Shown here: in pieces, positions 1 to 5,107 of the stretch | Layout: the number at the start of each line of letters is the position of its first letter | How positions within the stretch are numbered: position 1 is the first letter of the stretch | Source: Sulfurimonadaceae bacterium | GTDB taxonomy: Bacteria > Campylobacterota > Campylobacteria > Campylobacterales > Sulfurimonadaceae | NCBI GenBank assembly: GCA_028685945.1 | Contig: JAQUCZ010000075.1 | Coordinates: 1 to 6,049 of the forward strand | Direction of reading: 5' to 3' | Length of the DNA stretch: 6,049 nt | Position numbers and translations under genes: made by a program | Notes under the pieces: generated by a model | Databases searched by the model: none | Seen by the model: only the letters and a program-made list of their open reading frames with translations | Told to the model about the DNA's origin: nothing

Positions 1-48
1 AGAGTCGCTGTTGTAGCAGTACCCGCTTTGGGGCTGATAAAGAAGCAT
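1..48 (-). CDS. N-terminus of a probable TrmN6-like tRNA methyltransferase (partial, runs off left edge)
   Basis: On the minus strand an ATG at 48..46 opens a frame that stays open to the window edge and reads MLLYQPQSGYCYNSDS. A Shine-Dalgarno-like AAGG/AGGTG lies a few bases upstream, at about 53-58. From memory, the pattern Q-P-x2-G-Y-x-Y-x-S-D resembles the start of small SAM-dependent methyltransferases annotated as tRNA1(Val) (adenine-37-N6)-methyltransferase, which in Campylobacterota often begin MxLYQPxxGYxYNSD. That family methylates an adenine next to the anticodon. Only 16 codons are visible, so the SAM-binding motifs cannot be checked. The gene is divergent from kdsB with 50 bp between the two start codons. 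I am fairly sure this is a real gene start because start, ribosome binding site and promoter all fit. The product name is tentative. Confidence 0.55.
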   Translation of the reverse strand, partial: MLLYQPQSGYCYNSDS

Positions 49-64
49 CAAACACCTTTTAGAG

Positions 65-83
65 TATAATTCGCGTAATTATA
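65..83. promoter_or_regulatory. Overlapping divergent promoters for kdsB (+) and the left-edge gene (-)
   Basis: A perfect TATAAT lies on the plus strand at 65-70 and another on the minus strand at 83..78. The plus box would start transcription near 77, giving a kdsB leader of about 22 nt. The minus box would start near 71, giving a leader of about 23 nt for the left-edge gene. The whole element is an imperfect palindrome, TATAATT-CGCGT-AATTATA. No -35 hexamer is evident for either direction, as is usual for the main sigma factor of Campylobacterota. The boxes are read directly from the sequence; the start sites are inferred from spacing. Confidence 0.55.
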
Positions 84-98
84 TCTTAAAGGGTTTAA

Positions 99-818
99 AT
101 GATAATTATTCCTGCACGCCTCGCCTCTACAAGGTTTCCCCAAAAAGTTTTAGCCGATATCGGCGGTTTGCCGATGGTGGTTCGCACCGCACAGCGCGTA
201 GCGCATCTTGATCGCGTCGTGGTCGCCGCGGATGATGAACAGATTATCGCTACATGCCAAGCCCACGGCATCGAAGCGATGCTCACCTCAACCACCCATA
301 AAAGCGGTACCGACCGTATCAACGAATGTGCCAACATTTTGGGTGTGGGCGACGACGAGCTTATCATCAACGTCCAAGCGGACGAGCCTTTTATCGAACC
401 CGAAGTGGTTAAAGCGCTTTTGGTGCGTCTTGGCGAGCTGCAAAAAGCAAAAGCCCCGTTTATTATGGGAAGCTGCTACAACGCTATCAACGACGAAGCG
501 GCGCAAGATCCAAACCTTGTGAAAGTGATTATGGACGACGCCCACAACGCGATCTACTTCTCCCGCTCCCCGATTCCTTACAACAGAAGCGGCGATGCGT
601 CTTATTTCGGGCATATCGGCATTTACGGATTTAGCAAAAAATCTTTAAACGAGTTTTGTGCGCTTGATGATGCACCGCTGGAAGATATAGAAAAGCTCGA
701 ACAGCTTCGCGCGATCTATCACCAAAAGAAAATCAGCATGATCAAAGTGGCAAGCACGGGATTTGGAATCGATACGAAAGAGGATTTGCAAAGAGCGATA
801 GAGATATTTTTGAAGTAA
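99..818 (+). CDS. kdsB: 3-deoxy-manno-octulosonate cytidylyltransferase (CMP-Kdo synthetase)
   Basis: This cytoplasmic enzyme activates Kdo with CTP to CMP-Kdo, releasing pyrophosphate; CMP-Kdo is the donor for the inner core of lipopolysaccharide. The 239 residues match the usual family length of about 240-250. Visible landmarks are the nucleotide-binding N-terminus IIIPARLASTRFPQK (2-16), SGTDR (69-73), NVQADEPFI (91-99) with the probable Mg-binding Asp95, YFSRSPIPY (153-161), HIGIYGF (172-178), LEQLR (200-204) and GIDTKEDL (223-230) with the second conserved Asp225. The ATG is preceded by AAGGG at about 89-93, and the conserved motif begins at residue 2, so the start is secure. The gene is monocistronic in this window: it is divergent from the left-edge gene and convergent with rpsO. 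Its presence indicates a Gram-negative, Kdo-containing outer membrane. No key residue appears to be missing. Confidence 0.96.
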   Translation: MIIIPARLASTRFPQKVLADIGGLPMVVRTAQRVAHLDRVVVAADDEQIIATCQAHGIEAMLTSTTHKSGTDRINECANILGVGDDELIINVQADEPFIEPEVVKALLVRLGELQKAKAPFIMGSCYNAINDEAAQDPNLVKVIMDDAHNAIYFSRSPIPYNRSGDASYFGHIGIYGFSKKSLNEFCALDDAPLEDIEKLEQLRAIYHQKKISMIKVASTGFGIDTKEDLQRAIEIFLK

Positions 819-823
819 AAATG

Positions 824-859
824 AAAAAGGGGTCGAAGGCTAAAAAGCCCCGACCCCTT
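824..859 (-). terminator. Rho-independent terminator downstream of rpsO
   Basis: AAGGGGTCG (827-835) and CGACCCCTT (851-859) form a perfect 9-bp stem. A short inner GGC/GCC helix (838-840 with 847-849) sits inside a small internal loop. Read on the minus strand, the stem is followed by a run of U from the A-tract at 824-828 and then further U-rich sequence. It begins 26 bases past the rpsO stop codon. On the plus strand the hairpin is followed by A residues, so it is not a standard intrinsic terminator for kdsB, though it may still stabilise the kdsB mRNA 3' end. Confidence 0.85.
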
Positions 860-885
860 AAAAAAAACACAACTTAGAAAATGAA

Positions 886-1161
886 TTAGATGTTGTCGCG
901 AATATCTAAGTCAGAAACAAGTTTAAGATACGCATCTTTTTGAGTTCTTTTGAAGTATCTCATAAGACGGCGGCGTTGTCCAACCAATTTCAATAGACCT
1001 AGTCTTGAAGCGTGGTCTTTTTTGAACGTTTTAAGGTGTTCCGTTAATTCTACGATTCTTGCAGTTAAAAGTGCAATTTGTACTTCACTTGAACCCGTGT
1101 CACCTGCTTTGCGAGCATATTTCGCAATAATCTCTTGTTTTTTAGCCTGATCTAAAGCCAT
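886..1161 (-). CDS. rpsO: 30S ribosomal protein S15
   Basis: S15 is a primary binding protein of the small subunit; it binds the 16S rRNA central domain and contributes to a bridge to the 50S subunit. The 91 residues match the usual length of 88-91. Recognisable stretches are the helix-turn GDTGSSEVQIALLTARI (21-37), the conserved HLKTFKKDHASRLGLLKLV region (42-60), and the basic QRRRLMRYFKR segment (62-72). The start is fixed by a strong AGGAGG ribosome binding site (1172..1167) five bases before ATG. S15 represses its own translation in several bacteria through unrelated leader RNA structures. The leader here is about 57 nt long, but I cannot see a pseudoknot or hairpin matching a leader class I know. 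The gene is divergent from rrf2 and convergent with kdsB; the rpsO-rrf2-flhA neighbourhood also occurs in Campylobacter. Confidence 0.98.
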   Translation of the reverse strand: MALDQAKKQEIIAKYARKAGDTGSSEVQIALLTARIVELTEHLKTFKKDHASRLGLLKLVGQRRRLMRYFKRTQKDAYLKLVSDLDIRDNI

Positions 1162-1230
1162 AACAGCCTCCTGATTGGTATAATAATCTAACGTTCATGT
1201 TTTTATCCACAAAGTCGAAGCGCGATTATA
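1162..1230 (-). promoter_or_regulatory. rpsO promoter, leader and strong ribosome binding site
   Basis: On the minus strand a perfect TATAAT lies at 1230..1225, preceded by strongly A-rich sequence and no clear -35. Transcription would start near 1218, giving a leader of about 57 nt that ends in AGGAGG at 1172..1167. The leader contains a possible weak helix GATT/AATC around the segment just upstream of the ribosome binding site, and an upstream ATG described in the findings. The start site is inferred from spacing alone. A second AT-rich, -10-like stretch nearer the gene (around 1178-1190) cannot be excluded as an alternative promoter. Confidence 0.6.
1203..1211 (+). promoter_or_regulatory. 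Exact match to the DnaA-box consensus
   Basis: TTATCCACA is identical to the high-affinity E. coli-type DnaA box. It lies inside the predicted rpsO leader, about 7-15 bases downstream of the inferred rpsO start site. Only one exact copy was noticed in the window; a one-mismatch copy near 4562-4570 is inside coding sequence. A single 9-mer can arise by chance (about 0.05 expected in 6 kb on two strands), and the DnaA consensus differs somewhat within the Campylobacterota, so function is uncertain. Confidence 0.3.
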
Positions 1231-1263
1231 CTCAAAGTTTTCTTTATTTTATTTGATTTTTAC

Positions 1264-1294
1264 AAAATAGCTTTGGGTGAAGCGATGCTATTTT
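1264..1294. repeat. Perfect 8-bp inverted repeat upstream of rrf2, candidate operator
   Basis: AAAATAGC (1264-1271) and GCTATTTT (1287-1294) are exact reverse complements separated by 15 bp, giving a 23-bp centre-to-centre spacing, about two helical turns. The right arm ends 13 bp before the rrf2 -10 box, so the element covers the -35 region. That is where a dimeric regulator, possibly the Rrf2 protein itself, could repress its own operon. As RNA it could also fold into a hairpin with extra inner pairs, but no gene end lies nearby that would need a terminator. Confidence 0.45.
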
Positions 1295-1307
1295 AATCTC
1301 TTTGAGG

Positions 1308-1313
1308 TATAAT
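1308..1313 (+). promoter_or_regulatory. Probable promoter -10 box of the rrf2-flhA-phosphoesterase operon
   Basis: A perfect TATAAT, followed by a T-run, lies 41 bp before the rrf2 start codon. Transcription would begin near 1320, giving a leader of about 35 nt. No -35 hexamer is seen, in line with vegetative promoters of this phylum. No sigma-54 (GG-N10-GC) or sigma-28 flagellar promoter was recognised here, which fits expression of flhA early, ahead of the flagellar hierarchy. The ribosome binding site for rrf2 (AAAGA at 1341-1345) is weak. Confidence 0.6.
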
Positions 1314-1354
1314 ATTTTTTCGTTACAAATTTTCAATAATAAAGACTTCCAACC

Positions 1355-1762
1355 ATGTTAATTACCCGTGCAAGCGAATACGCAATTATGTCTTTGATCG
1401 TCCTCTCCAAAGCCTCTGCGCCGATGGACAGCGACACCCTTTCACGCGAACTCTCTATCTCAAAAAGTTTCTTGGCAAAAATTCTTCAGTCGTTGGCAAA
1501 AAGCGAGATTCTCAACTCTTTTAAGGGGGTCAACGGCGGTTTCGTGCTGGCAAAAAAGCCCAACGAGATCACGATGCTTGAGGTGATGTCCTCAGTAGAG
1601 GGCAAAGCCCCCGCGGTATTCGACTGCTCCCCTTCGATGGAGAGTTGCCCCTCCGAGAGAGCCGAGGCATGTACCATCTGGCCGTTTCTCAATCGTCTTC
1701 AAGGGAAGATCGATACCTTTTTGGCAGCACTTACCCTTGCCGATATTCTCGATGAAGAGTAG
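1355..1762 (+). CDS. Rrf2-family transcriptional regulator, probable Fe-S cluster sensor
   Basis: Rrf2 proteins (IscR, NsrR, RirA and relatives) are dimeric winged-helix DNA-binding proteins; many carry an Fe-S cluster that senses iron, oxygen, nitric oxide or cluster demand. The 135 residues begin with the typical MLITRASEYAIMSLI first helix. A helix-turn-helix spans about 25-55 (DTLSRELSISKSFLAKILQ), and the wing contains GVNGGFVLAK (58-67). Three cysteines, Cys91, Cys98 and Cys106, sit in the loop before the long dimerisation helix, where IscR-type proteins bind their cluster; the spacing is C-x6-C-x7-C. The gene is first in a plus-strand operon with flhA 11 bp downstream and is divergent from rpsO. 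It corresponds in position to the Rrf2-type regulator beside flhA in Campylobacter jejuni (from memory). Its ligand and targets cannot be told from sequence; autoregulation is inferred from the inverted repeat upstream. Confidence 0.92.
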   Translation: MLITRASEYAIMSLIVLSKASAPMDSDTLSRELSISKSFLAKILQSLAKSEILNSFKGVNGGFVLAKKPNEITMLEVMSSVEGKAPAVFDCSPSMESCPSERAEACTIWPFLNRLQGKIDTFLAALTLADILDEE

Positions 1763-1776
1763 GATCTAAACACTTG
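1761..1776 (+). promoter_or_regulatory. flhA ribosome binding site and TTG start overlapping the rrf2 stop
   Basis: The rrf2 stop TAG (1760-1762) is part of AGGAT (1761-1765), which lies 8 bases before a TTG at 1774. No in-frame ATG or GTG gives a better start near the conserved N-terminus. This supports TTG initiation and suggests translational coupling: ribosomes finishing rrf2 terminate directly on the flhA Shine-Dalgarno sequence. Confidence 0.7.
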
Positions 1777-3945
1777 GCGCGCAAACTCACATTTAAGCAG
1801 CAAGTAGGCACGACCCTCAACTTTCTTTTAGGGCAAAGAGATTTAAGCGTCGTCGTTTTCGTAATGGCGATTTTGGCGATCATCATCGTTCCGCTACCCT
1901 CGGCGCTGCTTGACGTGATGCTAACCGTCTCGATGGCGCTTGCAGTTTTGATTTTGCTTATCTCGCTGTATGTGCCAAAACCTACCGATCTCACGACGTT
2001 TCCAACCCTTATTCTCATCATTACCCTCTTTCGTCTCGCACTCAATATCGCAACGACGAGGATGATTTTAAGCAACGGGCACCAAGGACCCGAAGAGGTG
2101 AGCGACATCATCACCAGTTTCGGGAACTTCGTCGTAGGGGGGAACTACGTTATCGGTATCATCGTTTTTTCGATCTTGGTACTTATCAACTTTATGGTTA
2201 TCACCAAAGGTTCGACAAGGGTTGCAGAGGTTGCAGCGCGTTTCGTGCTCGATTCTATGCCCGGAAAACAGATGGCGGTCGATGCCGACCTCAACGCGGG
2301 GCTTATCGACGATGCCGAAGCCAAACGCCGTCGTGCCGAAATTTTACAAGATGCCAACTTCTACGGAGCGATGGACGGATCGAGTAAATTCGTCAAAGGG
2401 GACGCGGTTGCGGGGATTATCATCACCCTTATCAACATCATAGGCGGCTTTTTAATCGGGGTTTTCCAACACGATATGAGTGTGGGCGACAGTGCTTCGA
2501 CCTTTACCCTTTTAACGATCGGCGACGGGCTTGTAGGGCAGATTCCCGCCCTTATTATCTCCACGGCGACGGGTATTATCATCACCCGTTCTTCAAGCGA
2601 CGGCGACAACTTCGCCGAGGGTACGATCAACCAGATTATGGGCAATGCAAAGATCATGATGATCGTAGGGTTCATAATGCTTCTTTTTGCTCTCGTTCCA
2701 GGACTTCCGACGGCTTCTATGGGGCTTGTGGGGATTATCTTTGCGCTTCTTGGCTGGATGCTTTACAAATTCGAGCGAGGGGAACTCGATATCCTTAAAG
2801 TAGACAACATCTTAAGCCCCAAAGCAAAAGAGCAGCAGGAAAAAGAGAAAGCCGCTGCCGCAAAACCGGTCAAATCGCAGGCGGAGATACACAAAGAGGA
2901 GGAAGCTGCACTCGAAGATATCCTCAAAGTAGAGATGCTCGAGCTTACTCTAGGCTACCAGCTTATCCGTCTTGCCAACCGTGACAAAGGGGGCGATCTG
3001 CTCGAGCGTATCCGCTCCATGCGACGTAAGATCGCAAGCGATTTCGGCTTTTTGATGCCGCAGGTGCGTATTCGCGACAACCTCCACCTTAAACCGCAGC
3101 AGTACCAAATTCTCCTCAAAGGGATCGTTATCGGCGACGGCGAAATTATGCCCGATAAGTTTTTGGCGATGGACAGCGGTATGGCAACGGGCGATCTACG
3201 AGGCGAAAAGACGAAAGAGCCCGCTTTTGGGCTTGATGCGCTTTGGATCGCACCCGAACAAAAAGAGGATGCGATCATCAACGGCTATACCGTGGTCGAT
3301 CCTGCGACCGTTATCTCTACCCACATGAGCGAACTCGTCAAACGCAATGCCGAAGATCTTCTCACCCGTCAAGAGGTTCAGGCGCTTATCAACAAGATCA
3401 AAAACGACTTCCCCGTTATTATCGACGATCTTCTCAAAGTCGCCAATATCGGGCTTGTACAGCGCGTACTCAAAGCTCTTTTACACGAGAAGATACCGCT
3501 TAAAGATATGCTCACTATTTTAGAGACCATCGCGGATGTCGCCGAGTTTACCAAAAACGTGACCATTATTACCGAACAGGTGCGCGCGCGCCTCTCCCGC
3601 ATCATCACGCAGATGTATTCGGGAGACGACGGCGTGATCCGTCTTCTTACCTTCGATACCAAATCGGAGCAGCTGATGCTGGAGAAATCGCATGAACAAG
3701 ACGGCGTGCGCAACCTTATGCTCAACGTCGGCGAGATCAACAAACTGATCCAAGCGACCAGCCAAAAAGCGGCGGACTTGCTCCAAAAAGGGGTTTCGCC
3801 CGTCGTCATTATCGTCGATCCTTCGCTCAGACGCGCCGTTGCGGAGATATTCGAGAGATTTTCTCTCGATGTCGTTACCCTCTCCCACGCCGAAATCGAC
3901 TCGAATGCAAAATTTGAAGTTATGGGCTCCATAACGATAGATTAA
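1774..3945 (+). CDS. flhA: Flagellar biosynthesis protein FlhA, type III export gate
   Basis: FlhA forms the nonameric inner-membrane export gate of the flagellar type III secretion system; it couples proton flow to export, and its cytoplasmic ring docks substrate-chaperone complexes. The 723 residues are within the family range. About eight membrane segments can be read in residues 24-332 (roughly 24-45, 46-67, 75-98, 113-143, 206-235, 242-272, 292-312, 313-332). The FHIPEP signature loop is at 149-172 (core RVAEVAARF, LDSMPGKQM, VDAD), followed by FYGAMDGSSKFVKGDA (196-211). A charged, Ala/Lys/Glu-rich linker (about 345-380) leads to the C-terminal cytoplasmic domain (about 380-723). It is FlhA rather than a virulence-type SctV homologue because of its close match to Campylobacter FlhA, including PKPTDLTTFPTLILIITLFR (68-87). 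Initiation is at TTG. In this phylum FlhA is also needed for FlgSR/sigma-54 signalling of flagellar genes. Confidence 0.97.
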   Translation: MARKLTFKQQVGTTLNFLLGQRDLSVVVFVMAILAIIIVPLPSALLDVMLTVSMALAVLILLISLYVPKPTDLTTFPTLILIITLFRLALNIATTRMILSNGHQGPEEVSDIITSFGNFVVGGNYVIGIIVFSILVLINFMVITKGSTRVAEVAARFVLDSMPGKQMAVDADLNAGLIDDAEAKRRRAEILQDANFYGAMDGSSKFVKGDAVAGIIITLINIIGGFLIGVFQHDMSVGDSASTFTLLTIGDGLVGQIPALIISTATGIIITRSSSDGDNFAEGTINQIMGNAKIMMIVGFIMLLFALVPGLPTASMGLVGIIFALLGWMLYKFERGELDILKVDNILSPKAKEQQEKEKAAAAKPVKSQAEIHKEEEAALEDILKVEMLELTLGYQLIRLANRDKGGDLLERIRSMRRKIASDFGFLMPQVRIRDNLHLKPQQYQILLKGIVIGDGEIMPDKFLAMDSGMATGDLRGEKTKEPAFGLDALWIAPEQKEDAIINGYTVVDPATVISTHMSELVKRNAEDLLTRQEVQALINKIKNDFPVIIDDLLKVANIGLVQRVLKALLHEKIPLKDMLTILETIADVAEFTKNVTIITEQVRARLSRIITQMYSGDDGVIRLLTFDTKSEQLMLEKSHEQDGVRNLMLNVGEINKLIQATSQKAADLLQKGVSPVVIIVDPSLRRAVAEIFERFSLDVVTLSHAEIDSNAKFEVMGSITID

Positions 3946-3967
3946 CCATTTTACCCAAAGGAAACAG

Positions 3968-5047
3968 ATGCTAGACAGAACGCTCCACCACCTCTCACAT
4001 ACCGACCTTGACGGCTACAGCTGCCAACTCGTGATGCAATCTACCCCCTATAAAAAAGTCAATTACAATGCCAACTACGGTGCGGAAGTAAAACAAAAAC
4101 TCGAACAGATTTTAGATGCAATCAAGCAAAGTGAAGATAAAGCCTATATCCTTGTCACCGACCTCAACCTCTCGGCGGAAGAATCGCGATGGATCAACGA
4201 AGAGGTGCAACTACGCAACCAAAACGGCGCAGATATAAAGCTCCAACTTCTCGATCACCACGGAAGCGGCGAAGAGAGCGCCAAAAAATACGCGTGGTAT
4301 ATGCTCGACACCGCAAGAAGCGCGACGAAAATCACCTACGATTTTGCCAAAGAGAACTTTGAACTAGACGCTCCCTCATGGCTTTGCGCGTTTGTCGACG
4401 TGGTCAATGCGGTCGATTTGTGGAAACAAGAGGAGAGGGAAAACTTCGAGTTCGGCAAGGTATGTATGCGCTTGGTGAGCGAAATGAGAGAGCTTAACAA
4501 GATTATGTTTCCCGCCGAAGACAATCTTTATAAACTCTCGCTTTTAAAAGAAGCGGCGCAATATATCCACATGCCAAGCGCTCCGATCGTGCTTGACGAG
4601 AAGATCCATCTGCTAAAAAAAGAGTTTTTCAAACGCGAAAACAACGATACGCTGGACAACTTGGCAACGAAATATATCGTCGATCTTTTGGGAGAGAAAA
4701 AAGGGGAGATGACTATCTACTACAAAGGGAATAAAGGGTTTTTAAGTTATGCGCTTGGCAATACGTCGATCATCGGCAACGGCTTTTTAACGGCACACCC
4801 CGAATACGATTTTATCGTAGACGTCAGCTACAAAGGGACACTCAGCCTGCGTGCAAACAATAAAGTAAGCGTCGCGCTCATAGCCAAAGAGTGGGTCAAC
4901 GGCGGAGGACACCCAAACGCTTCGGGCGGACGTATTTTAGGGTTTAAAGAGCAATTTGTGTACGATAAAGTAAAACAGCAGATTGAAGCACTTTTGGCAG
5001 ATAAAGAAGCAACGACCAAGGAGCTTGAAGCTAAAAAAGAGGCGTAA
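3968..5047 (+). CDS. DHH/DHHA1-family phosphoesterase (NrnA-like)
   Basis: DHH-family proteins are Mn-dependent phosphoesterases; the group with a C-terminal DHHA1 domain includes nanoRNases, 3'-phosphoadenosine-5'-phosphate phosphatases and cyclic-dinucleotide/pNpN hydrolases. The 359 residues show motif I HTDLDG (11-16), motif II VTDLN (63-67), the signature LLDHHGSG (94-101), further acidic residues Asp144 and Asp150, and the substrate-binding NGGGHPNASGG (311-321) of DHHA1. The C-terminus (about 333-359) is a charged helix, possibly coiled coil. No signal peptide is seen, so it should be cytoplasmic. AAAGGA (3957-3962) lies five bases before ATG, and the gap to flhA is only 22 bp, so it is probably the last gene of the rrf2-flhA operon. 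Helicobacter pylori has, from memory, a DHH protein next to flhA as well. The substrate cannot be assigned: small RNA fragments, pAp and linear dinucleotides are all possible. Confidence 0.9.
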   Translation: MLDRTLHHLSHTDLDGYSCQLVMQSTPYKKVNYNANYGAEVKQKLEQILDAIKQSEDKAYILVTDLNLSAEESRWINEEVQLRNQNGADIKLQLLDHHGSGEESAKKYAWYMLDTARSATKITYDFAKENFELDAPSWLCAFVDVVNAVDLWKQEERENFEFGKVCMRLVSEMRELNKIMFPAEDNLYKLSLLKEAAQYIHMPSAPIVLDEKIHLLKKEFFKRENNDTLDNLATKYIVDLLGEKKGEMTIYYKGNKGFLSYALGNTSIIGNGFLTAHPEYDFIVDVSYKGTLSLRANNKVSVALIAKEWVNGGGHPNASGGRILGFKEQFVYDKVKQQIEALLADKEATTKELEAKKEA

Positions 5048-5057
5048 TCCTTTTTTT
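5034..5057. terminator. Possible AT-rich bidirectional terminator between convergent genes
   Basis: A-rich AAAAAGAGG (5034-5042) can pair with CCTTTTTTT (5049-5057) around a six-base loop containing the phosphoesterase stop codon; the helix includes one G-U pair. On either strand the distal arm ends in a U-rich run, so it could terminate both the phosphoesterase and the amidase transcripts. The stem has only two G-C pairs and the U-run is inside the stem, so it is weaker than the rpsO terminator. Confidence 0.35.
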
Positions 5058-5058
5058 A

Positions 5059-5101
5059 CATGCCAAGAAGATTGCACCATGCCAAGAAAATGACGGCATG
5101 G
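5059..5101. repeat. Short direct and inverted repeat cluster between convergent genes
   Basis: CATGCCAAGAA occurs at 5059-5069 and again at 5078-5088 (19-bp period). A reverse-complement arm, GGCATGG, follows at 5095-5101 and pairs with CCATGCC at 5077-5083 around an 11-base loop. The last arm could instead pair with the first copy, so two hairpins are mutually exclusive. No U-tract follows either hairpin on the minus strand. It may protect or shape mRNA 3' ends, or may be a local duplication. Confidence 0.6.
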
Positions 5102-5107
5102 AACGAT

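Noticed and set aside
1..69. Plus-strand frame open from the left edge to a TAA at 67-69
   Set aside because: It could be the tail of an upstream gene, but its stop falls in the promoter palindrome, and the minus-strand frame over the same bases has a start codon, ribosome binding site and family-like residues, so the minus-strand gene is preferred.
288..614. Open frame of 108 codons antisense to kdsB
   Set aside because: It overlaps the conserved catalytic part of kdsB completely and shows no protein-family features.
1233..1244. Small AAAG-TTTT-CTTT inverted repeat in the rpsO-rrf2 region
   Set aside because: A four-base AT-rich arm in an AT-rich spacer is expected by chance and has no clear position relative to a promoter.
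3378..3932. Open frame of 184 codons on the minus strand within flhA
   Set aside because: It is antisense to the conserved FlhA cytoplasmic domain and Ser/Arg-rich in the way of mirror frames; no ribosome binding site or domain was seen.
5022..5032. AGCTT-G-AAGCT palindrome near the end of the phosphoesterase gene
   Set aside because: It has a one-base centre and cannot form a hairpin loop; it is coding sequence in the charged C-terminal helix.
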